Below are positions 1-12,900 of a DNA stretch of 64,000 nt, one piece after another. Positions within the stretch are counted from its first letter, which is position 1. The number at the start of each line of letters is the position of its first letter. The translations under genes were made by a program, and so were the position numbers. Source of the DNA: Sipunculus nudus. Its lineage: Eukaryota; Annelida; Sipuncula; Golfingiida; Sipunculidae. Under the pieces are notes generated by a model. It was not told the DNA's origin. It saw only the letters and a list, made by a program, of their open reading frames with translations, and did no database searches. Location: the NCBI GenBank assembly GCA_026874595.1, contig CM049306.1, positions 7,189,519-7,253,518 of the forward strand. Direction: 5' to 3'.

Positions 1-3000
1 CATGCAGCAGGCTGAAGCTAATAGATGCTAGAAAAGAGATTGGAAGTGGCATCTCTGCTGCACTCGATTGTAGCACTTGATTACAGAAAAATAACTTTCT
101 GCCTATGACCTGCTTTAAATTTGTCACTGCAAACACTTTGTAGCCCACAGACACATTGCTTGATTGGGATGCCCCAAGTTCTCTAGTTATATTTATGGTT
201 ATTGCCAAGAGAAAAATGGCCACAAAAAACGTTCCTGATTCATGATGGGTGTGGAGATGGAGCTCGTAGAGAGGCTAGGGGTTGTGAAATAAGACACACC
301 CGAGCGGATCTTGCTGCTACTGCTGCTGTTGTATTGATCACTGCGGCTCTCTGAATGTCGTTTTTTTGGTCCAGCATCCCTTTGGATGCCCAATATCCTT
401 AGTGTCATGCAGCAGAGTGTGCATGCGAACTTATCTCTGGGGTTTATCTCCTCAACAAACACTCCCCTATGAAGCTAATGTCCAGTGAGTGTTTTAGACA
501 TTACCATCAATGCAGTGATGGTATCAGTGTCTACAGCACCTCCTGTTTGGGGGTTTCCTGTTTTTCGGCTTTGACAGGAGTGCTTTATTTAGGGATGTGA
601 CACTTGGGAGAGGGATGAGCAGCAGGAGTTTTGCAACATCTGCAACATCTGTGTCACATGATAGGAGTTATTCAGGAAGCACACTCCGGGCAGGTTTTGA
701 GTTTTGCTCCCGCAGGCAAGTGGAGAGCAGGTTACAGCAGCTTGATTTACATGTCAATATTTATAAGACCCGCAAGTTTCCAAGTTCCTGCAAGATTAAC
801 CACAAGTGTTCAAGCTGCCTCCACATGAACAGACAGCCCAGCTGGAAACCAGCAAATTTGTGGGCTTCTGCAGATTATTTAAACTTTGGTGACTCATGGA
901 ATTTAATATGTAAAATCCAAGTATTTCAGTCATGACCGTTTTATAATCTTATCACATCCTTGAAAGTTATTATTGAAGTTTTGCTCTGATGTTTTGACTT
1001 GGGGAAAATATCAGGTTGTCTATTCCATATTAAGTGGTAAATAATGTGAAGCTAAACCAATGAGGAACATCAAATTCCTCTTTTCTTCGCTTACTGTATG
1101 TTATTTGCTCTTTTTTTTAAGTAACCATGTCTTTGGCAATTCTGGTGTCTTACTCTTAAGGGTGACCCTTTTAAAGATATATGGGTTATTGGTGAATGCA
1201 AAGTGCTGTTGCTTGTTACACAGTTATTTATTTTTTAAGCAAAATAATTTAAACAACATATTGTTTGCCAAATTCAAATAATATATTTGAAAGTTTTTTA
1301 AATGTCATAAATGATAAGTTTTGATTGCACCTAGAAACAAAAAAATTATGTAAAAAATTCTGTAAAAGATTATTCAGGATGGTAAACACCACAGGATTAC
1401 ATCTGTGATGTTCATAACAAAAATTCTTATAGTATGAAGAACCTACAATATTCATATAAATGCCCTCACTTTAATCACAGAGACACAACAAATAAAATAT
1501 CCAGGTGCAAACAGTTCTTAAAATAATTATATGTTAGAGAAATGTTCACTAGATAGAAGTCTTAAATCATGAATTTTAGCCTGATATCACTCTTGATGTC
1601 AGGTTGAAAAACTAGGTGGATAAAATTCAGTTTAAACTTACAGAAAGAACCTACTGTACATGAAACTCAGACATGGCACAAATACCAAAATAATGTACAA
1701 GTAGAGTTAACAAAGAAAAAAAAATACAGATTGTATATCTTTATAGATTGGGGGTTGCTATGTGGGTTTCCTGTCCCTGTAAGATGACACTCACATACTG
1801 TGATAAGTCAATCAGCCTCATGCTGATTAAGGTGCCGCTGTAAGACTGCTGATATCAAAAGCGTTGAACGTAGCAGACCTGTGAGACCCAGCTATCAGAC
1901 AGTTTGTTCTGCTTAATCAGCACTCCGCACTGTATAATGTTTTATTACCACCTCGCTCACTATATCCCTCCTGGAGGATAGATACAGCGAACTGTTAAAT
2001 GATGAGGGTCTCTCAATTATTTCTTTGAAAATTCTACTCAGGACATTTTGTGGTCCATAAAGACTAATTTATCATTGTTTCTTTTGTTGGTTTTTAGACA
2101 TTCACTTTCATGCTGTTTAAGTTTCCATCAGCTGGGAAGGACAAGGGAATATATTTATTTCCCTTGGGAGCAAGGTGTTTGACTAAGTATGCGTTGACGA
2201 AAGAAAAATGAGGTGCTTAATGATGTGCCTCAGAGGATAGCAGGTTTTATTGAGATAAGGTAGTAGATGGCCTTAAAAACATACATGAAAGACAGGAAAG
2301 CCTTGGCAGACTTTTACACTTGGGGGAGTAATTGTAGAAGGCTGTCAGGCTTATTGTATCCTAATTAATTTGAAGGTGCCTTTTTATACATTATTCAAAC
2401 ATTGTATTCTGTTTGGATTTCACTGTAAATATAAGAGGTAGAGAACCAGTCTGGTTTTACTGCAGATCTGTCTGGCTGAAAGTCAGTCTTTTTATGCAGG
2501 TGTATCAGATTTCTCGGAGTTTCATCTCTAAATGTGTCTTTGCAGTTTTTGTAATGTGGTCTGAAAAAAAAAATTGAGTATCTGTTTATCTATCAAGTGG
2601 TAGTCCTGTTTTGACTGACAGCTGTGATAATTAACTGGTAAGCCATTTCAAAACCAATCCAGCTGTAATAATGATTTTCTTTTTTTTTCTTTTTCTTGAG
2701 TCGGCTCTGATTTATACCAGCGAAATGAACAGATATGATAGAAGATTATTTAAGACTTGCTTGAGTGATCTCATGGTAAAATTATGTGAACAGCCAAGAT
2801 AAATTACACCGTCAGATTGTCTGAGCTTCATGGAAATCCTGTGACTGTAAACTGATAAGAAGCAATAACGAACACATTTTGTAATAAATGAATGTGACAG
2901 TCATCAAATTTTGACGCCATAAGAATGCAAATGAAATCCAGGAAACTGCCAGAATTATTTCATTTTTGTCGATGGAATCACTTGGCCTGATTGACAGGGA

Positions 3001-3216
3001 TGGAATAATTACGTGACCTGAGGCCAAGCCATATTTCATTTTGCTTATTTTTATTCCAGAGATAGAATAAATGAGGGGTTTATTTCATTTGTGTTGAGAG
3101 ATGTTGTTTTGTTAATCAGAACTGAGCCAATAAAAGTAATATTAATTATATTAAACCATTCTCATGTGAAATTTCTTCATGCACAACCAGCCAAAGAAAT
3201 GACAGGACATCCATTA
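1..3216. other. Non-coding stretch without recognised features
   Basis: I see no exon, RNA gene or clear mobile element here. The short open frames have no plausible splice context or family resemblance. The sequence is AT-rich and mostly unique. It could be intron of the plexin gene further right (the missing upstream exons must lie to the left) or intergenic DNA; the sequence does not decide. Confidence 0.5.
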
Positions 3217-4983
3217 CACAGCAGTAAGCATGCAGCATACTTCTACCACAGCAGTAAGCATGCAGCATACTTCTACCACAGCAGTTAGCATGCAGCATAC
3301 TTCTACCACAGCAGTAAGCATGCAGCATACTTTTACCACAGCAGTAAGCATGTAGCATACCTCTACCACAGCAGTAAGCATGCAGCATACTTCTACCACA
3401 GCAGTAAGCATGCAGCATACTTCTACCACAGCAGTAAGCATGCAGCATACTTCTACCACAGCAGTAAGCATGCTGCATACTTCTACCACAGCAGTAAGCA
3501 TGCAGCATACTTCTACCACATCAGTAAGCATGCTGCATACTTTTACCACAGCAGTAAGCATGTAGCATACTTCTACCACAGCAGTTAGCATGCAGCATAC
3601 TTCTACCACAGCAGTAAGCATGCAGCATACTTTTACCACAGCAGTAAGCATGTAGCATACCTCTACCACAGCAGTAAGCATGCAGCATACTTTTACCACA
3701 GCAGTAAGCATGTAGCATACCTCTACCACAGCAGTAAGCATGCAGCATACCTCTACCACAGCAGTAAGCATGCAGCATACTTCTACCACAGCAGTAAGCA
3801 TGCAGCATACTTCTACCACAGCAGTAAGCATGCAGCATACTTCTACCACAGCAGTAAGCATGCTGCATACTTTTACCACAGCAGTAAGCATGTAGCATAC
3901 TTATACCACAGCAGTTAGCATGCAGCATACTTCTACCACAGCAGTAAGCATGCAGCATACTTTTACCACAGCAGTAAGCATGTAGCATACCTCTACCACA
4001 GCAGTAAGCATGCAGCATACTTCTACCACAGCAGTAAGCATGCAGCATACTTCTACCACAGCAGTAAGCATGCAGCATACTTCTACCACAGCAGTAAGCA
4101 TGCAGCATACTTCTACCACAGCAGTAAGCATGCAGCATGCTTCTACAACAGCAGTAAGCATGCAGCATACTTCTACCACAGCAGTAAGCATGCAGCATAC
4201 TTCTACCACAGCAGTAAGCATGCAGCATACTTCTACCACAGCAGTAAGCATGCAGCATACTTCTACCACAGCAGTAAGCATGCAGCATACCTCTATCACA
4301 GCAGTAAGCATGCAGCATACCTCTATCACAGCAGTAAGCATGCAGCATACTTCTACCACAGCAGTAAGCATGCAGCATACTTCTACCACAGCAGTAAGCA
4401 TGCAGCATACCTCTATCACAGCAGTAAGCATGCAGCATACCTCTATCACAGCAGTAAGCATGCAGCATACCTCTATCACAGCAGTAAGCATGCAGCATAC
4501 CTCTATCACAGCAGTAAGCATGCAGCATACCTCTATCACAGCAGTAAGCATGCAGCATACCTCTATCACAGCAGTAAGCATGCAGCATACCTCTACCACA
4601 GCAGTAAGCATGCAGCATACCTCTATCACAGCAGTAAGCATGCAGCATACCTCTATCACAGCAGTAAGCATGCAGCATACCTCTATCACAGCAGTAAGCA
4701 TGCAGCATACCTCTACCACAGCAGTAAGCATGCAGCATACCTCTATCATAGCAGTAAGCATGCAGCATACCTCTACCACAGCAGTAAGCATGCAGCATAC
4801 CTCTACCACAGCAGTAAGCATGCAGCATACCTCTATCACAGCAGTAAGCATGCAGCATACCTCTACCACAGCAGTAAGCATGCAGCATACCTCTATCACA
4901 GCAGTAAGCATGCAGCATACCTCTATCACAGCAGTAAGCATGCAGCATACCTCTATCACAGCAGTAAGCATGCAGTATGCTTC
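3217..4983. repeat. 30-bp minisatellite, about 59 copies
   Basis: An exact 30-bp period runs without length change for about 1.77 kb. The unit contains AGCAGTAAGCATGCAGCATA followed by a variable block (TTCTACCAC, TTTTACCAC, CTCTACCAC or CTCTATCAC). Because 30 is a multiple of 3, any frame free of stops stays open, which gives long false frames on both strands: decapeptide repeats starting MQHTSTTAVS on + and MLHAYCCGRS or MLTAVVEVCC on -. Variants are not randomly placed: TTCTACCAC and TTTTACCAC dominate the left part, while CTCTATCAC dominates from about 4291 on, as expected from local amplification. I regard it as non-coding tandem DNA. Confidence 0.97.
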
Positions 4984-5099
4984 TCTGTGTTCTCATGTGG
5001 TGTGTCACTCTTTAGCCCTCAGCCTTAGAGGATTAAGGGCTATTGTCATCACCTAAGCCATATGTTTGTCCAGCCGTCCATCCATCCAGCGTTTGTTAA

Positions 5100-5365
5100 C
5101 TTTTACCTTGTGAACTGGATATCTCTAAAAGGATTCACCGTAGGAATTTTATTTCTTAGGTGCAGATGTATATTAACAAAATCTCTGTCAAGCTTGAAGA
5201 TGGGTGACTGAGACATATTTTTCAAAGTTTCAGGGCTAATTATAGAAAAAAATCTCAGATGTTTATTTCTCAGGAATCACTGGGTGGATAGTTTTAAAAC
5301 ATGCTAAGATAATTGGCACTGATGGTCTATAACTGCTGCACCAGTTTGGGGTGCCATCTACAATT
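5100..5365 (+). repeat. Dispersed repeat, diverged copy of 9715-9945
   Basis: Both copies share, in the same order, an 'ATATCTC(T/C)AAAAG(G/T)ATTCA' start, a '(A/T)AATCTC(T/G)(G/A)TCAAG(C/T)T(C/T)GAAG' block, 'CACTGGGTGGAT' and a 'TTTGGGGTGCCA' end. They are diverged and interspersed, so this is an old repeat family. No coding capacity is seen. Confidence 0.6.
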
Positions 5366-5394
5366 GTTTTTTTTTTTAGCGAACCTGTGAGCTA

Positions 5395-6960
5395 ATGCGA
5401 TGGTGTGGCGTCGTCCGTCGTCTGTCGTCCGTCGTCTGTACATTAACCTATACTATCTTGAAAACGGCAAGAGTTAGCATCACGAAATTTCATGCAAAAA
5501 ATTAGTCATCTAAAAACTCTATCGGATTTTGCTTATTTTTTGGCTAACTGCATTTTCTTAGATTTTATAGGGAAAAAGCTAAAAAAGCTTTAAAAATCAT
5601 CTTCTCCGAAACTTTTCAGCCAAATTGTTCAATATTTCACAGAAATGATCCCTGGAACAATCTCTCTCAAGTTTGTTAGAATGGTTTAAGTTTGGGGATT
5701 TTTGGCCGAGTTACAGCTAGTTGAACTTAGTCATCTGTCCAAAAAAGCATACTAAAATTACAGTCTTAGAAACGGCTGGAGCTTTCATCACCAAATTTTA
5801 TGCCAATGTTGGTCACATGAGTCATATCTGAAATTGGTGGCGCCACCTGCATTGGCCTGTTTTGTACAGGGGTCATCAGTGCCTGTATCATACTGACAGC
5901 TACAAAAAACTTCTTCTCTGAAACCATAAGGCCAAATTGTTTAATATTGCACAGAAATGATCCTAGGGTAGTGCTTTCTGAAGTTTGTTCAAATGGTTTC
6001 AGTTCAGTGACTTTTGGCTGAGTTATGGGAAGTTGAATTTAGTCATATGCCATAACAGCCCATTTTAGCTCAGTGGCTACAAAGATCTTCTTCTCAAAAA
6101 CCACTGGGCCAAATTCTTAAATCTCACACATTAATTATCCTTAGATGTTGATAATTCAAGTTTGTTCAAATGATTTTGGTTCAGTGATTTTTGGCTGAGT
6201 TATGGGAAGCTTAACTTAGCCATTTTGCTTTATTTTCCCATATAAGTTATAAACCTGCAAAACGTTTTTTGACTGACACCACTGAGGCCAATTTGTTAAA
6301 TATTTTACAAGAATAATCCCCTGAAGAATTCTTATTTAGATTTCAGGTTATTTTTGGTTAATATTGACAAGAATGTTTTTCAAAAACTTTTAGAAAATGT
6401 AGATTTATGATTTTAGATATTCCTCATGCCAGGCCATGTTTACAATCACAGGTATGTGTTAACCCATACTATTTCGAAAATGACTGGAGCTAGCATCATG
6501 AAATTTAATGCAAAAAATTAGCCATCTGAAAAAATCTGCATTTTCTCAGATTTTATAGAGAAAAAGCTAAAAAACCTTTAAAAAATCTTTTCCTCCGAAA
6601 TGGTCAAGCCAATTTGTTCAAATATTTCACAGAAATAATCTTTTATACCATCTCTATCAAGTTTGTTCAAATGGTTCAAGTTTGATGAATTTTGGCGGAA
6701 TTACAGGAAGTTGAACCTAGTCATCTGTCCAAAAAAAGCATACTAAATTGACAATCTCAAAACCGCCGGAGCTATCATCACCAAATTTTCTGCCAGTGTT
6801 GGTAACATGAGCCATATATGAAATTCAGGTATTGGTGGCGCCACCTGCATTGACCTTTTTTGTACGGGTATCATTTACCCATAATTTCTCAGAATAGCAG
6901 GAACTACCATCCCCAGATTTTATGCAATAATCTGTCACATATCAAATGTTGTGGGATTCA
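5395..6960 (+). repeat. Diverged tandem-core repeat block with GGTGGCGCCACC palindromes
   Basis: About five degenerate copies of a unit containing 'CCAAATTGTTCAATATTTCACAG', 'AAGTTTGTTCAAATGGTT' and 'TTTTGGC(T/C)GAGTTA' follow each other. A larger duplication makes about 5440-5880 resemble 6460-6880 (offset near 1 kb). Each large copy ends with the palindrome GGTGGCGCCACC (5836-5847 and 6834-6845). The left edge has a short CGTC/GTCT-rich tract at 5409-5440. It looks like an old, tandem-core mobile element; the termini could not be fixed. Confidence 0.6.
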
Positions 6961-7124
6961 GCTTATTTATGAAAGAACTGCATCTTTTATTATTATAGAT
7001 ATTTTGATAAAAAGTTTATGAATATGTCAGCTTGAAAAAATGCATTCTAGCCAAAGTCTTTCAGTATGTGTAAACAGATTTGCCAACAGGCTAAGATTGT
7101 GTCTGTATATTAAAATAGGTTAAG

Positions 7125-8205
7125 AAACTGCCAACTGTTTCAGATTTGGCAATAGATCAAGAGTTCATTCAGTGCAGCCAGATATAGGTCAAGAGTTCAG
7201 TCAGTGCAGCCAAGCACAAGGCATGTGATCCCCTCATGGGTGACATGTGAACACCTCATGGGCACCATGTGATGGGTGTCATGCCTCTCAGAGCTGCATG
7301 TGGAGCCAGTCTATTTATAGCTTTGGCAGACTGCCAACTCTATCAGATTAGGCAACAGGTCAAGAGTTCACTCAGTGCAGCCAGGTACAGGTCAAAAGTT
7401 CACCCAGTCTAGCCTACGCTCCCGAGGCAGCGGAAATCTTGCGCTTCTAAAGAAGCAACTGATTTTCATGCTGCCAGCTTTGACCGTTTATGATATATTT
7501 AGACACCAGATGGCGGTTCGTTGTCCGTTGAAATAAACGTGCGTATGATGTAACAAGCAGCCAACCACGTGCCAATAAACAAACGCTTGACAGGCCTCCT
7601 GGCTCCGCCCATTGCTGCGCTTCAAGCGCCGCTTGGTGAGTTTCCGGTTGAATTTAAATTGCTCCCTCTGCATTCTCGAATCATCGACCGGTTGGATTAT
7701 GACATTATGACTGTGTTAGCGTAGCCATGTACCTGTTGTCTGCAGAATTGAAACCAGCCAGCGAGGTGTGCAAGCAGCCTTTGTTGTTACGTTTCGTTTG
7801 AATTACATCTCACCGGCCGAGCATCCTATGTGCCCAAGGCCCTAAGCAAACCACGTCAGGGGCTATTCTCTCTGAGACTGTGGCCTGTTCAGACGGTTAT
7901 GCGGGGCCATGAGCTGTCACTCAAAACGAAATAAACATGATTGGCTCCGTTTATTCCTCACTTGGCTTTGTCTTCCAGCACAAGGTCTCATCTGATTGGA
8001 CAAAAATACAGTGCTCCCCTCTGGTGTAGCAATTCAGGATACGAGGACATAACAAACAGCGCCTTACAATATAGGAAGTGGCCCTATAGGTAAAGCGCTG
8101 TGTAAAGAGCTTAAGTCTAGCCAGGTGCAGGTCATGAGTTCACTCAGTGCAGTAGCCTGAGCCAGCAAATTTATCACAGTTCACTCAGGGCAACTGCCTT
8201 TCTCA
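7125..8205 (+). repeat. Degenerate ~32-bp tandem repeats interrupted by an insertion
   Basis: Units resembling 'GAGTTCACTCAGTGCAGCCAGG' repeat imperfectly at 7150-7414 and continue at 8114-8200 after the inserted block 7415-8113. When the block is removed, the repeat phase joins cleanly (AGTCTAGCC then AGGTGCAGGTC). Confidence 0.6.
7415..8113. mobile_element. 699-bp insertion with 9-bp target-site duplication (family unknown)
   Basis: The block is flanked by identical 9-mers AGTCTAGCC at 7406-7414 and 8114-8122. Its composition differs from the surroundings: it is richer in GC and CpG, with CCAAT/ATTGG boxes at several places and a CAGATGGCGG motif near 7508. The ends show weak inverted similarity (TACGCTC...CAGCG against TAAGCTC...CAGCG read from the other strand). 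A 9-bp duplication with short TIRs would suit a Mutator- or hAT-like MITE, but no transposase is present and the family is not recognised. The retained promoter-like motifs make a 5'-regulatory fragment an alternative. Confidence 0.55.
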
Positions 8206-8219
8206 CCTAAGCATGGTCA

Positions 8220-8690
8220 GCCCCATGCATCAGACTTAAGGTAAGTTTTATGTATTGGCCTGATATTTTGACCTGTCTATGCGTCTTTGATGGGTTTCTC
8301 GTTCACAAGACAGGGGTCACCCTCTATAATGAATTTTGCACAGTGTGTGACTTTTGTGCCTGCTTATTTCTATAGAGGAATTTGATATATCATCCTGAAA
8401 TTGGGCATATATATACCTATTGAATAGCTTTGTTGTATACAAGACTGGTGGTGCCACCTACAATAATTTTTGCACAGTGTGTGTCCCTACTTATTTCTCA
8501 GGAGGGGTTTGATATATCAGTCTGAACTTTGGCATATGTATATATCTCTGATAGCTTCGTTGTATACAAGACTGGTGGTGCCAGCTACAATCATTTTTAG
8601 CACAGCTGACTGTAAGTCAAGCATTATACCTGGTGTATTTCCCAATGTACAGGTTCGCATTAGGCCTGTAGGCCTTGTTTACTATAAAAT
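8220..8690 (+). repeat. Three ~115-125-bp tandem units and a hairpin 3' end
   Basis: Units end with GGTGGTGCCACCTAC-like sequence followed by 'TTTTGCACAGTGTGTG' and include 'TTTGATATATCA' and 'GGCATATGTATATAT'. They correspond in layout to the core units of the element at 56915-58153 (TTTGACTAATT..., GGCATACATATACATC, GGTGGCGCCACCTAC). The block closes with 'GCATTAGGCCTGTAGGCCTT', containing the small hairpin AGGCC-TGTA-GGCCT. The same terminal 70 bp recurs at about 9622-9692. Confidence 0.6.
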
Positions 8691-8759
8691 GACAACAATC
8701 ATGTCAGTTTCTCAGCTGTCGTTACATCTGGTGTCCCAAAACCTGGTGTGTTTATTGAT

Positions 8760-9570
8760 CACAAGTGGATGCCCTATACTAATCACCCTGTCTGTAAGTC
8801 TGTCTGTTTGCATGTCTGTCTGTCTGTCAATCCGTCCATCCACACAAATTAGTTTCCAGATGATAACTCCAGTTAAGTTTGATATATTGGTTTCAAACTT
8901 AACTTATAAATGGCCCACCACTAGGGAATGTGTATGCATTTGAAGCCAAACTTTTCATCGCAAACCTTCCATCTTCAAGATATGGCTAACCTGCCACTAG
9001 GGGAAGATTCTGTTTGATTTTTGGGTCATAGGTCAAAGGTCAAGGTCACAGGACCCATCCATTCACAAATTAGTTTATGGATGATAATTCTGCTTTGGAT
9101 AGACAGACTGGCTTCAAACTTGATTTAATAATGACCAACCACATATGTAAATTCATTTTGATTTTCAGGGTCCAGCGATCTAAGTTGAAGGTCACAGAAG
9201 CCACATCTTTAAAAAGATTGTGGATGCACTGTAAATCAAACTTTTCATCCTGAACTTTCCAACGTTCACGCATGGCTTACTTGCCCAAAGTGAGGAAACC
9301 TGTAGAATTTGAGGTTATCTGGTCAGAGGTCAAGGTCACTTTTTTAAAAGATTGTTACAATAATCCTAATGCTGCAAGTTCAAGGATATTAAGTTCTCAG
9401 ATTTTTTGGTTACAAGGTCATTGGTTAAAGTCGCAGGACTGTCATTCTGAAAAATTTCTTTCAAAATATCCTTATAGACAAATTCAACTAAGGGTTGAGA
9501 CCCATGGGTCCCTAGTGGTGTTGTGTGCACCCATGCCAGAATTTCAGCAGTGATGTTTGTGTAATTGTTT
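8760..9570 (+). repeat. Tandem repeat block with AGGTCA direct repeats
   Basis: Diverged ~145-bp units carry 'GATAA(C/T)TCC(A/T)G', 'TTTCAAACTT' and the block AGGTCAAAGGTCAAGGTCA (perfect at 9030-9048; degenerate at about 9190, 9330 and 9413). The same core occurs in the plexin introns at 30.7-31.8, 42.1-43.3 and 49.4-52.7 kb. Confidence 0.65.
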
Positions 9571-9621
9571 CTTATTCAAAATGTTTAGTACCTGCATTGT
9601 TCATATACATGAGAAGTCATG

Positions 9622-9692
9622 GTCTAGCATTGAAGCATTATACCTGTTGTATTTCCCAATGCACAGTTTCGCATTAGGCCTGTAGGCCTTGT
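9622..9692 (+). repeat. Second copy of the ~70-bp 3' terminal sequence
   Basis: This repeats 8617-8684, including 'AAGCATTATACCTG', 'GTATTTCCCAATG' and the AGGCC-TGTA-GGCCT hairpin, and ends in a poly-T run. It is probably the 3' end of a second element of the same family. Confidence 0.6.
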
Positions 9693-9714
9693 TTTTTTTT
9701 ATTTTTAACAGAGT

Positions 9715-9945
9715 TTTCATTTTTTGGCCTTGTTAGAGGAATATCTCCAAAAGTATTCAACACAGGAACTTCATTTCTTCAACCAAATCTCGATCAAGTT
9801 CGAAGGTGGATGACCTTGACCTACTTTTTAAGGTCACAGCTAATTTCTAAGCAACCACTGGGTGGATTATTTTGAAACATGGTATGGTCATTTTCCATGG
9901 TGATCTGTAAGTGCTGCATGAGTTTTGGGGTGCCAGACTTGCAAA
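9715..9945 (+). repeat. Dispersed repeat, diverged copy of 5100-5365
   Basis: This is the counterpart of the copy at 5100-5365, with conserved order of blocks and a shared 'TTTGGGGTGCCA' end. No coding potential. Confidence 0.6.
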
Positions 9946-12900
9946 TGTACCACATGCCTCTCTAGTTCAAATTTATAACTTGAACAAGAGACATATGTAC
10001 AGATATACATCCATGTGAGAACAAATATTTCATACTTGTTACTGTTACCACCCATAAACACTGTTCTTTTGGCTGAGGGCTTTTGTCAGTTTTTGCTGAT
10101 ATTCTAGTTACTTTTTAGTTAGTTTTAATGCTCTATACTTTTCAATGATGAAGCTAATATCCACATTTGCACAAATATTTTGAAATAAAAGGATAAGCCT
10201 CCTGAAAAGGTGGACAGTATAAAATATTTAATAAATAGATCAAATTGGAAGAAAAAAAAGGAGTCTAAAATTTGATTTCCACATTGTAAATATACATAAA
10301 TGGATAAGTACATAAACATCGGTATAATGTGTACCATATTGCAATATGCTTTTTGTGCCTCTACCATTGTCCAGCTGTCAGTATGTGTGGAAGGAGTGTT
10401 TTTGACGTTATTTAAAGTAGCTTGGTGTGTATAATATGGGGAGCAAGTGTATATCATATCCCGGTAATCTTCTGCATTTTCCTAAGCTGCTGTATATGTG
10501 CTATTTGTGCAGAGTTTGATATTTATAAAGTGCCGGGCTGGACTTAAAGTGGGGATTTCCTCTCCGTAAGCGGAAGTGGCTCCAGGAACTTGCGGGGAGA
10601 CCAGCCGGTCTGTGGTACACATGTTTCTCCAGATGTAATACTCCTCAGAGGCTTGAGATTAATAGTCACTGACAGCCGTCAACATCAAGTGCAGATGGAC
10701 AAAGACACTTAGCATCCATTTGGTATTAATTACAATTACCATCACTCTGTGTCAGTGTGTTGTTGATCACAGACACAGACACAACCTGGCCACCATATCT
10801 GAAACATCAGGAAGCCATAATAGTTGTGTCATTGGGTGAACTTATTTCCTGGTGCGTTAGAGACTGGGGTACCAAGAAGTGTGCCACCCTCTCACCCTGC
10901 TGCTGCATGTGGGGTGATGCTGCCAGTCTATCTGCAGCACTGGTGTCTGCCCCTGGGTCTGATATCACACTGTGACCTTGCTATACACAGTTACCATGGT
11001 GAAAACCTGGATAACCTTGTCTTATACTTTCAGTCATGCTCTCTGTCTAGGGAGACTTGGGTGGTTACCGGGTTGATAGCAAGTCTTTGATCTGCCATAT
11101 GGCTCATTTAATGTACTTGCAGTAGATGAATGTCTGGAGCGGCTGTCAAAGAGAACATTGTTACTGGCCAGTGGTGGCCACCACCCTGGTGCTGAGCCCT
11201 TTATGTACAAGTGCCATCATTCACTGCACATTCATTACCTCAGCCAAGGAGATTATGTTTTCACTCCTGTCTGTCAGTATTTTGGTTGGTTTGTCAGAAT
11301 GATTATGCAAAATCTACAGTACAAATTTCCACAAAACATTGTGGAGGGATGGATCATAGGTTAGGGAAGACTATACTAAATGTTGGCATAGATAAAGGGA
11401 CAGATCCAGTAGAGTTGTGTTGCCTTGGCAGAGGTATGCACTCTACTGAGAGCTTTTCTAATTCACTGTGGATTCAGATTTGTATTTTCCTGGAATATCC
11501 CACGTTAACAAATGTAAAAACACAATGAAACTTTGTTAAACTATCCATTTCAAGACAACTGATCAGTCACCATTAGCATAAAACAACTCATGTCCTACAT
11601 GTTACATGTCAAATGCTTATATATAGTTATTTTGTCAAAGCTATCTAGTATTACTGTAAGCTCCAAGTATTTCATTTATAAGAAAAAAAAATATCCTTCC
11701 TTTTGTTCTGGGTCCATTAAAAAATCACAACAGTTACAACCTTATGAAATGCTATAGAATGTGAATGAATCCACAAAACATTTGAATTTCTCAACCCCAA
11801 CCCCTGGTGCCCCTAAAAAGTTTATTATTGTATCTTATATAAAGTATGTCATGATTTGCTTCACCTGTTTTCAAGGGGTTTAAAATTAAATAATCTCAAC
11901 CTTGCATTTGTATTCAAACAAAAAGTATTAAATACAGTAGTTTATATGATCACTGCATATTAACAAGTACATTTATAATGTTCAATCTTATATAACATTC
12001 AGGCATCCTTAATTTACTGCAAATCCTGTATAGGATTAGGTGTTGGTTAATCCCTGTATCACATGTACAGCTGCCCCTTTGGATCTGGCGACAGAAATCT
12101 TATTCCTGTTGGGATGAAGGAACAGAGCCATTTTCTTATCTGTCTGTCTGAGTGGCTTGATGGGGCCATTACTCCCTGATTTAAAGCCTCATGGTCAGCA
12201 AGTGTTTTTGTAACTGTGCCATCCATGTTGACCTTGAGGATGTAGTTGAGCTGATGTGAAGTTGTATGTTTTGTTTTCAGGGGGATATGGCTTGTTCTGC
12301 CCTGCCATTAATCCCTAATCTGTTGGATGTGTTTAATTATAAACATTCAGATAAAGCTAATCACTGGTCTGTTGATAAGATAGATTCAATGCACATATAC
12401 TGAAAGTCTAAAACCAAAGCTAAAAATTAGTTACAAAATTATCACTAAGCCTCTATATGTTATTTTATACCTTAATTCTTTTTCTCATAATTATTTTAAA
12501 ATATCTATATATACATGACATAGTTTCAACCCTAAATCCAATTATTTATAAATATGTGGATTTTACTTTAACCCCAATTATTTATAAGTATGTGGACTTA
12601 CTGAATAAATATTAAATACTACCTTTCCAAATAAAGTTTCCAGTAAACAGTATAAAAATTATTTGTTTCATGTCTATATTGATCAAGTAAATTATATGTT
12701 TTTATATGTTCTAAAATACATATCATATAAATAAGACTGAAGGTAAGAAAGCATGCATAATTGAGACAAGGTATCTAGTGTTTATCTAGTGTTTGGCACC
12801 TGTGATGGTGGTTTTTGTTGGGGCATCCAGACCTGGCTATGTGGTCAGCTGTAGGGCCCGCTGAGTTCTCACACACTCACTGAGACAGCTTGTTGATGCA

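Noticed and set aside
3217-4983. CRISPR-like array
   Set aside because: No spacers: adjacent 30-bp units are contiguous and nearly identical, and the genome is eukaryotic.
3146-5056. Long open frames (up to 495 codons) of Cys-rich or Thr/Ser-rich decapeptide repeats on both strands
   Set aside because: They are a by-product of a 30-bp tandem period; three frames are open at once, there is no signal peptide, splice or codon evidence, and variants change the strands equally.
12060-12180. Short stop-free segment considered as a possible Sema exon
   Set aside because: No Sema motif, no convincing acceptor/donor pair, and it ends in a stop in the best frame.
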